DNA of 19,910 nucleotides. Origin: an uncultured Sutterella sp. GTDB lineage: Bacteria > Pseudomonadota > Gammaproteobacteria > Burkholderiales > Burkholderiaceae_F. Location: contig CAJJMF010000018.1 in assembly GCA_905192805.1 (NCBI GenBank), forward strand, positions 1-19,910, read 5' to 3'. Position 1 is the first letter of the stretch, and each line of letters starts with the position of its first letter. The position numbers and the translations under genes are program-made. The notes under the pieces were generated by a model. That model ran no database searches and was not told the DNA's origin. It saw nothing but the letters and a program-made list of their open reading frames with translations. Below, piece after piece: positions 1-7,378 of the stretch.

Positions 1-1588
1 CTCGAAGGCCCGTCGGAGCCAGGGCTACCGCCTCAATCGCGTAGGCATCGAGTAGACTCGCATCCGACAACAGGGCGGCGATCAGCACCGCGACCTGTAG
101 GCGTTCTTCCCAGGCCGTGCGTTCCGAATCCGCTAACCCAACGCCCACCACGCGATGATTCATCAGAATCATCGCCTCTAAGGCATAGGCGACACTCGCT
201 TTAAAAAGCCCCCCTTCGCCCCCAAAGCGATTGGGGTTGCCATCCTCTTGCTCGCCCCAGGCCGAGCGGGTAAGCGTCACCCGCCCCAAGCCTTGCACAT
301 AAGTAGCCCAACTCGCTAATACCGGCAACAGATGGGTTTTAAAGACCGTATCGTTTCCCACCGCGACGCGAAGCCGCTCAATCGTGGTGGCTTCCCGCGC
401 TAGGACCACGTCACTCGCGAGCGGGAAGAGGATGGCCGCCTCGCGGCCATCCTGGGCATAAAGACGCTCTGGAGTAAACGTAAGGGCATCGCGCAACGCC
501 CCGACGGGATTCGTTCGATTGGCTCGATTCTCCCCATTCGTCCCCTTCGGTTGGGGGCGATTCACGACCCGCGGCTCCCCCTTCGCCGTACCCTCCTTAA
601 CCACCCCCTCCGAGTCCAAGCCTGGGACCGACTCCCCCTCCGGGCGCAAGGCATCCCACGTGCGACGCAGCGCCACCAACGACGTGAGGGCAAACCCCCG
701 TTCACGGGGGTGGCTCACGTCGTCCCCGCCCGCGTGCGATTTCTCTTCCGGCTCAGTACCGATGTTCCCTTCTTCGCTCGCGTCACGATCGTCCCGCCCG
801 GTTGCGGGCCTCGCACACGTATGAGCGTGCTGACGCCACCCCATCACGTGGCCCGCTTTCCTCCCTCTCAACGCGCCTCCCGCTTCCTCGCCCTCAGGGC
901 TAGCCCCGTTGACTGTCCCCGCGCTTAACGCCTCCCCCAGTCGTTTCGTGAGGCGCTCGTTCACCGCCGCTAAGCGCTGCACCCAACCCGACCGTGGGGG
1001 ACGAACCGGTGGACGGGGAGCATCCTCACTGCCTTCTCTCTTCCCTAACGCCATGGGCCAGTCTTGGCTCATAGCGCCACACGTGTTTCGTTCTTCCCGA
1101 GGCATCCTTACCGAGGGCGAGACGCCTTGCTGACGTGATTGTCGTGGCTCACGTGGCTCACGCTGCTGAGGTTTCCTCGCCCGTTGTGCGTCCTCCTGCC
1201 CACGCCCACACCCCAGGGTCGGTTGCCCAACGCCCGCTCCTCGCCAGCCCATCGGGGACACGGTATCCCCTCGCCCTGCCACGTGGGCCACGTGGGCCTT
1301 CGGCTGGAATCGTGGCTTGGCTCCCTGGGCAGGGTGACCGTCGTGACGCTCTGGGGTAGGTGTCAGCCCTTGGGCGTTCTTCCCCTCGTTAGCAAGAGAC
1401 GTTGGCCTCAGACTCGCCCCACGACTTCCTTCGCTCGCCCGTTGGGAAGCGAGTGGGGTTCGCCACCCAGTAGCGCCACCACGCACGACGTCCTTCCCGT
1501 TTCTCGTGTGTCGATCATGCAGCTGATCCTCACGTCGTTGCCCCGCCTCTCCTGAGGTCAGGTTCTGTTCGATTGTCTCGTTTCGCAT
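1..1588 (-). CDS. Relaxase-like protein with degenerate TraI_2 domain (3' end outside window)
   Basis: The frame is open for 529 codons from ATG 1588 to the left edge, so the C-terminus is missing. The start is set by GAGGAG eight bases upstream and an in-frame stop at 1607-1609. Residues 1 to about 370 are rich in Arg, Gly, Pro and Gln and probably disordered. From about residue 377 the protein follows the TraI_2 pattern of MOBH relaxases and ICE relaxases of the PFL_4751 type: an LxxxVVLAREATTIERLR helix, an LLPVLASWATYVQ segment, GGEGGLFKASVAYALEA (normally HHxxxGGLLxHxLEVxxxA) and VAVLIAALLSD (normally AALLHD). The fold is recognisable, but the HH pair, the His after GGL and the His of HD are all replaced. 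In the family this domain belongs to proteins that nick oriT and start conjugative transfer. It is the last visible gene of a minus-strand block behind the AAA+ and vWA genes. It could be an active divergent relaxase or a non-catalytic paralogue; the missing part would decide. Confidence 0.6.
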   Translation of the reverse strand, partial: MRNETIEQNLTSGEAGQRREDQLHDRHTRNGKDVVRGGATGWRTPLASQRASEGSRGASLRPTSLANEGKNAQGLTPTPERHDGHPAQGAKPRFQPKAHVAHVAGRGDTVSPMGWRGAGVGQPTLGCGRGQEDAQRARKPQQREPREPRQSRQQGVSPSVRMPREERNTCGAMSQDWPMALGKREGSEDAPRPPVRPPRSGWVQRLAAVNERLTKRLGEALSAGTVNGASPEGEEAGGALRGRKAGHVMGWRQHAHTCARPATGRDDRDASEEGNIGTEPEEKSHAGGDDVSHPRERGFALTSLVALRRTWDALRPEGESVPGLDSEGVVKEGTAKGEPRVVNRPQPKGTNGENRANRTNPVGALRDALTFTPERLYAQDGREAAILFPLASDVVLAREATTIERLRVAVGNDTVFKTHLLPVLASWATYVQGLGRVTLTRSAWGEQEDGNPNRFGGEGGLFKASVAYALEAMILMNHRVVGVGLADSERTAWEERLQVAVLIAALLSDASLLDAYAIEAVALAPTGLR

Positions 1589-1621
1589 TCGTTTTACTCC
1601 TCTTATTCACTACTCCGCTCA

Positions 1622-1894
1622 CTACCCCACTCTTCGGGTGGTGAATACACGGCGACATAGGCTTTCGTCGTCAGATTCGTTGACCGGGTTCATGGGCAGG
1701 ATTCCTAGAGAAGGTTCGGTGTCGCAACCTGGCCCCACCCCTTTCTTTGGCCACTGGCTAGCGTTGCCACCGTGAGCCTCGGTCAGCCCCTTTGCCCACC
1801 TTAATCGCCGATACGCCCCATCCCGCGCCATCCAATACACCGCACCCCCGGTCTTTTCGTTGACGCTTAAACGTCGCCCCGTGTGAGAGGGCAC
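1622..1894 (-). CDS. Hypothetical 90-residue protein upstream of the relaxase-like gene
   Basis: A 90-codon frame with a GTG start at 1894 and a TAG stop at 1622, ending 33 bases before the relaxase-like start on the same strand, so the two could be cotranscribed. A purine-rich AAGGGGGCGATCCGAGG precedes the start. The residue mix (WMARDGAYRRLRWAKGL, then a Gly/Asn/Ser-rich tail with acidic residues) is more protein-like than neighbouring spurious frames, and the helical basic stretch at about residues 22-40 is amphipathic. I do not recognise a family. A frame from 1943 overlaps it and is less convincing. Confidence 0.35.
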   Translation of the reverse strand: MPSHTGRRLSVNEKTGGAVYWMARDGAYRRLRWAKGLTEAHGGNASQWPKKGVGPGCDTEPSLGILPMNPVNESDDESLCRRVFTTRRVG

Positions 1895-1927
1895 CCTCGG
1901 ATCGCCCCCTTACACACAATCCTGAGG

Positions 1928-1967
1928 CCTCATCGGGCCTCATCGAGCCTCCTCGAGCCGACTCGTC
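1928..1967. repeat. Four 10-bp tandem units (cctcatcgag-like)
   Basis: Units cctcatcggg, cctcatcgag, cctcctcgag and ccgactcgtc follow one another with no spacer at an exact 10-bp period; the last is degenerate. The period matches roughly one helical turn, so bound proteins would sit on one face of the DNA. Confidence 0.7.
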
Positions 1968-2178
1968 CCCTCAGAACACCCCAACAAACCCCTACATTCC
2001 TCCACGTAACCCGCGGCAAAATCCCTCAACCTTCCCCAGACGTCCTCACCCCACTCGATGGGCAAATCCCAACACGAGGACCCTCGCTCAGCCATGCACG
2101 GCCCCGTGAACGGCCTGTGAACAACGAAGCGAGCCTTCGCTGGGTCTCGGCTACACCGTACGGGAGACGTAAGGGCTC

Positions 2179-2207
2179 AAAAAGGCGCAAAAAGGCGCAA
2201 AAAGCGC
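2179..2207. repeat. Three tandem aaaaaggcgc units
   Basis: Two perfect copies of aaaaaggcgc are followed by aaaaagcgc, which lacks one g. The A-tracts recur every 10 bp, in phase with the helix, and should bend the DNA, as seen near many replication and transfer origins. Function is inferred only. Confidence 0.75.
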
Positions 2208-2280
2208 AAACACCATGACGGGAGAAACCCATGAGGACACGGAGGAAGCATTCGCCGAAGGGAAACAAGAAAGGCAGGCA

Positions 2281-2335
2281 AAACCGTCTGAAAACCGCCT
2301 AACAAACGCCTGACAAGCGCTGGACAAACGTCTGA
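2281..2335. repeat. Five 11-bp iteron-like tandem units
   Basis: Units aaaccgtctga, aaaccgcctaa, caaacgcctga, caagcgctgga and caaacgtctga follow one another; their central CG dinucleotides fall at 2285, 2296, 2307, 2318 and 2329, exactly 11 bp apart. The shared core is roughly aaMcGyCTgA. This looks like a set of degenerate protein-binding iterons, though no Rep or partition gene is visible in the window. Confidence 0.7.
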
Positions 2336-2445
2336 CGTTCGACGGGCAGCGTTTGACGTAAGCCCTGACGCGACACAGCGTCACCGTTACCCCAAGCGCC
2401 AACGAAAAGACCGGTTGTACTGTGGTCGTGATCACCCGACAATGC

Positions 2446-2489
2446 GCACTGAATACGCATTGAATCGGCATTAAATGGGCATTTTGGTT
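2446..2489. repeat. Four 11-bp gcattgaat-type tandem units
   Basis: Units gcactgaatac, gcattgaatcg, gcattaaatgg and gcattttggtt start at 2446, 2457, 2468 and 2479. The core gcaytraat differs from that of the array 110 bp to the left but has the same 11-bp period. This stretch is AT-rich compared with its surroundings, which would suit a melting or binding region. Confidence 0.65.
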
Positions 2490-2585
2490 TTAAAGGGACG
2501 GGTGGGAGCACCAGACGCCCCCTCGCCCTGGGACATTCGTCACCGCTGGGTAAGGTGAGGCCCCCAAAGTACTCCCTTTAGCGCT

Positions 2586-2651
2586 TTACCCTCGCTTTAC
2601 CCTAGTGCGTTACCGATGACTGGCCGTCGGACGTTACCCTCGGGGCTTACC
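2586..2651. repeat. Five dispersed ttacc boxes
   Basis: ttacc occurs at 2586, 2597, 2610, 2634 and 2647, with gaps of 11, 13, 24 and 13 bp. The first two are embedded in a near-duplication of cgctttaccct. The spacing is less regular than in neighbouring arrays, so this may be a decayed member of the same kind. Confidence 0.4.
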
Positions 2652-3024
2652 GCCCCACGGCGGGCCTTGTCATGCCCCGCCGCACGTTAGCCACCACGAC
2701 AAGCCTCAGACCTGGCATCACACCCGGCGTCACACTTAGCGACAGATTCCTCGTGACGAGCGTTACGCCCTCGAACACCCCAGCGTTGAGAGCGTCGTGA
2801 AACGCCTTGCTCGTCCCCACTACGAACGTGACAGAACGGCTATCCCTTGAAAACCAAAATCCCCACTCGATGAGTGGGACCACCAACCACCAAACGGGGA
2901 CGAGTGGAGGAAAAACCTTTCCCCCACTCACACCGTTTGACCTGACGAGAAAAAACGACAAAACCATCGTGCTAAACCGCACGTCAACGATCGAGCCGTC
3001 CGTCCCCCACTCACGCATACCCAC
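2647..3024 (-). CDS. Doubtful hydrophobic 125-residue frame
   Basis: A GTG-initiated frame of 125 codons. Its middle (KVFPPLVPVWWLVVPLIEWGFWF) could form one membrane segment, and its last third (VTFVVGTSKAFHDALNAGVF) reads like a folded protein. There is no good Shine-Dalgarno sequence, the frame is open farther upstream without an ATG, and a G/T-rich strand produces such residues by chance. It overlaps the ttacc boxes at its 3' end. Listed because it is the best candidate gene in this stretch, not because it is convincing. Confidence 0.15.
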   Translation of the reverse strand: MGMREWGTDGSIVDVRFSTMVLSFFLVRSNGVSGGKVFPPLVPVWWLVVPLIEWGFWFSRDSRSVTFVVGTSKAFHDALNAGVFEGVTLVTRNLSLSVTPGVMPGLRLVVVANVRRGMTRPAVGR

Positions 3025-3180
3025 GCTGGCGTTTGCCTTGTGCGTACGCGCCGTAGCGGCGAACGGCCGACGTTTAACCCTAGGTTGAAACCCCGAAACC
3101 CCATGTGCCGTTGAGACACCGTCTGGAACGCAACCAAAGCCACCAAGACCGTCGTGAGACGGGTTGACGTCCCCATCTCA

Positions 3181-3204
3181 GTACTTCAGTGCTTCGGTGC
3201 TTCC
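3181..3204. repeat. Three 8-bp tandem units (agtgcttc-like)
   Basis: agtacttc, agtgcttc and ggtgcttc are contiguous, each differing from the next by one base. Another short tandem array of this arm, with an 8-bp period. Confidence 0.6.
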
Positions 3205-3453
3205 GATTTTCGGTTCCTCAGAGCCTCACGGACGTCGGGTTTCGCTTCGAAGGGCATGCTTGGGTGACTGGCATCGCTCGGCCTTTGCTTTGGTGTCGCT
3301 AAGGGTTCGTGGGGGTGGGACACGGTAGCGTCGCAGCGCGCGACAACACGTAGGTCATCACTCACCCGTGCGCACCGTGGGACACACCCCACGCCCCCTC
3401 CGAACGACCCGTGACAATGCCACATCGCCACCGAGCCTAAACACTCAACACAA

Positions 3454-3513
3454 CCCAACACTGCCCAACACGGCCCAAAACGGCCCAACACGGCCCAACA
3501 CTACCCAAAGCGT
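3454..3513. repeat. Six 10-bp tandem units (cccaacacgg)
   Basis: Six contiguous units, all beginning cccaa: cccaacactg, cccaacacgg, cccaaaacgg, cccaacacgg, cccaacacta and cccaaagcgt. The array is flanked by looser caacac repeats. A 10-bp period cannot keep a reading frame, which argues against the frames drawn across it being coding. It lies about 120 bp downstream of the vWA stop codon. Confidence 0.8.
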
Positions 3514-3595
3514 CCAACACAACACGACGCACCACGGCGCAACAGAACCTCTGGGAGCCTGGCCCCGTGCCTCACGCACGCAGCCAGACCCCTAA

Positions 3596-3634
3596 GATCC
3601 TGCTGGTCCTGATGGTCTTAAAGGTCGTGCGGTC
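3596..3634. repeat. Five 9-bp-spaced ggtc boxes just after the vWA stop
   Basis: gatc at 3596 is followed by ggtc at 3605, 3614, 3623 and 3631, so the spacing is 9, 9, 9 and 8 bp. The last box ends two bases from the vWA stop codon. On the transcript strand this is a run of GACC boxes in the 3' trailer. No hairpin with a U-tract is seen, so it is not a standard terminator. Confidence 0.55.
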
Positions 3635-3636
3635 CC

Positions 3637-6600
3637 TTACTGAAACACCCGCGCAATCAGTTTCCCAATCGCTTGCGGGGCTTCGCGTAATGAACTCACC
3701 CGGGTGGTGTATTCCCCCACGGGGGTGGACGTGTCGCCCACGCCGCACATGAGCACCGTGATGCCCAGCGCTTTGAGGGTCAAGACCGCCCGCTCAGCGT
3801 TCGCTTGAAAGCGTCCATCGGTGAGCACAAACACCACCTTGCGCACATCCTCGTCGGTTATTTGTCCCAATTTGCCCGCCGCCCAATAAAGCGCCGGAAT
3901 AATCGGGGTATCCCCGTCCCCTTCTAAAGGGGCAAGGATCGATAAGGTCTGCGAAAAAGGCAAGGGGGTGGCACTTAAGGCCCGAGGCCCGACGACCCCC
4001 ACGGGGTAGCGATCGGGCCCTGGGAAAAGGGCCAATCCTACCCGGGTGGCCGCCCGGTTGCGCAGCGCCTCAAGGAGCCGTGCACTCAAGACTTTCGCCA
4101 AGGTCACATCGTCCACGTTCATCGAACCCGAACGATCCACGAGCAACAGCACCGCGGTGTTTTTCGCTCGAATGGGCATCTCTTCATAAAAGACCCGCTC
4201 ATCCAAACGATAGGTCGCCAAGGCCACGTCGTTTACCACCTGCCCCGAGGGGGCAGGTCGTCGGGCGACGCGGATACGCGCTTCCACACACTCGCTAAAG
4301 TAGCGTGTGAGGGGAAAGCTCGCCCGCCACGCCTCCCGAAAGGCCTTGACCCAGGGGCGGTTACGACGGGTTTTGGCTTCATCCACGGTGAGGATCGGAT
4401 CCCCCTCACGGTTTAAGGGCACCGCGTCCGGGTTCGAGGGATGGCGAATGCGGTTCGTTTCGAGCATCGCTTTTAAACGCGCCTCACTTCGTTCCATCCA
4501 ATCGGGCTCGTACACGTCGCTCCCTAAGTCTTCCAATTGCTTGAGGTTACCCACGAGCGCTTTAAAGCGCGTAAGTAGCCCGCCGGCCACCGGATCGACT
4601 CGGACCGGAAACACGTCCCCAGCGGGGTTCGTGTAGGGAGAAAGGGCGTCGGTTGACGTGGTCACTGCGCCCGGCTTCCCCGACGGGGCGTCTGTGGTGA
4701 CCCCGTTCATGGCCGCGGCAAGTCGCACGAGCTCCCCATCGTCCATCGTGAGTGTCAAATCGTCGTTTAACACCCCCGTGTGCGTGAGTCGCTCGAGCAT
4801 CCCTTCCACCTCACGGGAGAGCACGTCGGTGTTGCCACGCGCCCCCGCCTCGGTGGTGGGGGTCGTGCCACTCGCCTCCGGGGTATCCTTGGCGAGCGCC
4901 ATGGCCCCTAACCACGTGGTGAGGTTGGCGTGCATTTGCCGCACCCACGCGTCAAGCGCACTCGCTCGGGGGTCTCGCAAAAGACCCCGTTGCAGAGCCA
5001 CCCAAAAGGCCAGTTGCTCAGCGTCCGTTCCGGGCGCCACCGGCATCAACGGGTACCCGTTACCGGGACCCGCCGGACGCCGTAGCGCGTCAGTGGGCAC
5101 GTTCGCTTGTCCCTCACGAAGGGTGCGCAGTTGCACGGCCTCAGCATGGCTTCGGCCGGCCTCTAAGTACGCCTCGTAAGTTTCACGAACGCTGTGTCGC
5201 ACCGCTTCCATCAGTGCCCGACTCATGGCGGGAAGCCGTGTGTCGGTGTTGGCTGACGAAGCGCCCGCGGGGTGTCCCGTCGCCCGGGTAGCGTCATCGG
5301 ACGCCGTGGGCGCAGCGGGACTCAGCGGTTTCGCGGCGTTCATGCCGTTCACCTCATAGTGCGTGAGCCACGCCCCTAAGGTCGTGACAAGCACCTCGGC
5401 TTTGGCTTTGAGTTCGCCCGTTTTTCCCATGAGTAGCCCCCACGCTTCGTGGGCCGCCTCGAGGGCCTCTTGGGTCGAGGCCATCTGGCGTGACACCACT
5501 AAGCGCTCGAGCGCCTCCGTGCGCGTCGACCCCAAGTGGGCAAGCACCCGCGCTTTGAGCACCTCCACACGCTCCAAAAAGCGTGTGAAGCCTAAGCGTT
5601 TGGCTTCGCCCACCAAGAGTAACCAGACTTCCACGGTTTCCTCAGGCCGCAAATCCTCGCGCAACCACGCGGCGGACTCCGCAGCCTCCAGCGCTTCAAA
5701 AAGCGCCTCGCGCCAAAGACGGTAGCCCGCGTAGTCGGCGAGCCCCCGTTCATCGACCCGTAAGTCTTCAAAGAGGTTCGTTAAGCGAAAGAGTAAACTC
5801 TGCGCTTCTAACCGCTCAAAAACCGTAAAGTCGGTGTAGAGGATGTGATTACGCTCGTGGCACCCATGCCCGTAGACGTAGATGGGCGCTAAGGGATGGG
5901 TGAGATCGATCGCCCCTAACCAGATCGCCTTCCCATTGGTACCGGGATGCCCCGAGAAATGCACGGGGATCCCTTCTTGGCGACAGAGCGCCTGAAAGAC
6001 CAACGGGGCGGCACAACTTAATTGCTGTGCCTGGGCTTTACCGGTTTTGAGGCGCTCGGAGACGGCCTGGGCCACTTTGCTAAAGCGCACGAGTTGGGCT
6101 TCTTGCTCCGCGACGATGGCGTTTAATGCCGCCTCGTAGTGCGGATCAGGATGCCCTAGCGTCGTACGCTTGCGGCGCGTGGCCCCCTTCGTAGGGCGCG
6201 ACGTCTCAAGACGCTCCTCAGCCGCCGCCTGACGTGCGGCCACCGCTTCGTAACGCGATCGCGTCACTTCCACTTCTTTCACCAATTCCGCAGGCGGATC
6301 GGTGAGTTGGGTGAGACCACGAAAGTACGCTTTGAGTGACGCTTCACTCATCCCGGGACGTGTCACGGGCGTAAAGCCCGGGGACGCCTCGGGTAAGGCA
6401 TGCGCATCCGTGGGATTCATCGGTTCGGACGAATCCTTAGACGCGCGCTCCTCGTTGGTCGTTGCCACCGTGGGGTTCAGAAGCGCATCGCGCACGCGCA
6501 CCCACGAAGGGGTACGTGCACGAGGCAGTTTCTCCCCGGGTGTGACGGCCTCCGACGTGTCGGACACGTTCGCTGCGGGCAGCGCTAGACACGCTTTCGC

Positions 6601-6762
6601 CGTGGGCGTCGCACCGAGCGTTAGGGTGGCGGGTACGTCAGCGACGTCCGTGACACCGTTCACGCGCTCCATCAACGTCTCGGCAATGGCCCTCTGGGTA
6701 CGTCCTAAGCGTCGTACCCGACCAGGGAAGGTGGGGGGTGTAGGTAATGTGGGTTGTGACAT
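3637..6762 (-). CDS. CobT-like protein: HExxH zincin-like domain plus C-terminal vWA domain
   Basis: 1041 residues from ATG 6762. GGAG eight bases upstream favours this start over an in-frame one 78 codons earlier, whose extension is basic and low in complexity. Residues 1-210 are probably disordered and 220-270 helical. At 302-306 there is HERNH (HExxH) within GHGCHERNHILYTDF, followed at about 330 by LFEDLRVDERG; this is the zinc-peptidase-like layout of phage and plasmid CobT-like proteins. The C-terminal third has the CobT-style lead-in YRLDERVFYE and a vWA domain with a complete MIDAS: DRSGS (Asp876, Ser878, Ser880), a Thr near 952 and an Asp near 982 (VFVLTDG). Such proteins work with a MoxR/CobS AAA+ ATPase as a metal-dependent chaperone or remodelling pair, and the partner lies directly upstream. 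Similar pairs occur in SXT/IncA/C-type MOBH elements. Cobalt chelation itself is unlikely, as no cobalamin gene is near. The client protein is unknown. Confidence 0.8.
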   Translation of the reverse strand: MSQPTLPTPPTFPGRVRRLGRTQRAIAETLMERVNGVTDVADVPATLTLGATPTAKACLALPAANVSDTSEAVTPGEKLPRARTPSWVRVRDALLNPTVATTNEERASKDSSEPMNPTDAHALPEASPGFTPVTRPGMSEASLKAYFRGLTQLTDPPAELVKEVEVTRSRYEAVAARQAAAEERLETSRPTKGATRRKRTTLGHPDPHYEAALNAIVAEQEAQLVRFSKVAQAVSERLKTGKAQAQQLSCAAPLVFQALCRQEGIPVHFSGHPGTNGKAIWLGAIDLTHPLAPIYVYGHGCHERNHILYTDFTVFERLEAQSLLFRLTNLFEDLRVDERGLADYAGYRLWREALFEALEAAESAAWLREDLRPEETVEVWLLLVGEAKRLGFTRFLERVEVLKARVLAHLGSTRTEALERLVVSRQMASTQEALEAAHEAWGLLMGKTGELKAKAEVLVTTLGAWLTHYEVNGMNAAKPLSPAAPTASDDATRATGHPAGASSANTDTRLPAMSRALMEAVRHSVRETYEAYLEAGRSHAEAVQLRTLREGQANVPTDALRRPAGPGNGYPLMPVAPGTDAEQLAFWVALQRGLLRDPRASALDAWVRQMHANLTTWLGAMALAKDTPEASGTTPTTEAGARGNTDVLSREVEGMLERLTHTGVLNDDLTLTMDDGELVRLAAAMNGVTTDAPSGKPGAVTTSTDALSPYTNPAGDVFPVRVDPVAGGLLTRFKALVGNLKQLEDLGSDVYEPDWMERSEARLKAMLETNRIRHPSNPDAVPLNREGDPILTVDEAKTRRNRPWVKAFREAWRASFPLTRYFSECVEARIRVARRPAPSGQVVNDVALATYRLDERVFYEEMPIRAKNTAVLLLVDRSGSMNVDDVTLAKVLSARLLEALRNRAATRVGLALFPGPDRYPVGVVGPRALSATPLPFSQTLSILAPLEGDGDTPIIPALYWAAGKLGQITDEDVRKVVFVLTDGRFQANAERAVLTLKALGITVLMCGVGDTSTPVGEYTTRVSSLREAPQAIGKLIARVFQ

Positions 6763-7378
6763 AACGAATGCTCCAAAAAAACGAAAAAATCCCGACCGTC
6801 GCCACGGTCCTTCTTCGCCCGTCCAGTTGTCCTTCCAGTTGTCCTTCCAGTTGTCCTTCCCGCCGTTCTTTCTCCGACGTTTCGTTAACGTTCTCACCCT
6901 AAGGTCGCGCGTTTGCGACCGCTCGTGTGAGGCCACCACGTAGGTAGCCCCTCGAGTCGCCTTCCCCCACCGCGTCCTCACCACGGACGTGATCAACGGA
7001 TCACGGTGGGTAGTGACAACGCGGGAAGGGAGAACGCAACGAGCAACCAGAGGGGTCGCTCACCGACGAACCGCAAGACGGCGTATGTGAAAACACACGA
7101 CACCTGCGGCGCTTACAGCGCCTACAGCGCCTATCAAGCGCCCCCATCACGGGACGTGAGAGAGACGCCGTTGGCGTGACGAACGCCACGCGTCCGTCAT
7201 ACGACAGGGAAAGGAAACAAGAAAGAAAGCGAGAAAAAAAGCGAGAAAGGGAACGTGAACGGAAAGGAAGGAAAGTGGACGCCTGGCGACAAGGCTAAGG
7301 GTGGCGTGAGTCGAGATGGACAAGGCCGTGACGAGGCACTCCTCTGAGAAGTGCGTCGCGCACGGGCCCCGTGCCCGA
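6763..7378. other. 616-bp gap between AAA+ and vWA genes: repeats, purine tract, hairpin
   Basis: No convincing gene. Besides the 12-bp repeat listed separately, it holds three 9-bp units (gcgcttaca, gcgcctaca, gcgcctatc; 7109-7135), a stretch from about 7204 to 7274 that is nearly all purine on the plus strand and contains two copies of aaagcgagaaa, and a GCACGG/CCGTGC hairpin (7360-7374) four bases past the AAA+ stop. The hairpin has no U-tract, so readthrough into the vWA gene is possible. A gap this long inside a functional gene pair is unusual and may contain a second promoter. Confidence 0.5.
6823..6858. repeat. Three perfect 12-bp tandem repeats upstream of the vWA gene
   Basis: Three identical copies of ccagttgtcctt, about 60-95 bases before the vWA start. 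In the longer in-frame extension they would encode a KDNW repeat, but the Shine-Dalgarno evidence puts them in the untranslated leader. They could be regulator-binding sites or a slippage-prone spacer. Confidence 0.8.

Larger units (their letters stand above)
1925..3636. other. Repeat-rich, largely non-coding 1.7 kb region
   Basis: No frame here has a good start, Shine-Dalgarno sequence and protein-like composition together. What stands out is a series of short tandem arrays with different unit sequences, listed separately. The minus strand is rich in G and T, so its open frames (for example 3491-3186 and 3176-2928) are rich in Val, Gly, Phe and Trp for purely compositional reasons. A position between a vWA/AAA+ block and a relaxase-like gene would suit cis-acting sites such as oriT, an origin or a partition site, but no known one is recognisable. 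Confidence 0.55.

Noticed and set aside
2928..3176. 82-codon minus-strand frame with a signal-peptide-like start
   Set aside because: The hydrophobic start is short, no ribosome-binding site precedes the ATG, and the rest is Arg/Cys/Trp-rich without protein-like pattern.
3186..3491. 101-codon minus-strand frame across the 10-bp array
   Set aside because: Its N-terminal part is the cccaacacgg array, whose 10-bp period does not keep a reading frame; no Shine-Dalgarno sequence and no recognisable domain.
3454..3513. CRISPR-like array
   Set aside because: Units are 10 bp and contiguous, with no spacers and no cas genes.
6763..6996. N-terminal extension of the vWA protein containing KDNW repeats
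   Set aside because: A good Shine-Dalgarno sequence precedes ATG 6762, and the extension is basic, repetitive and unlike family members.
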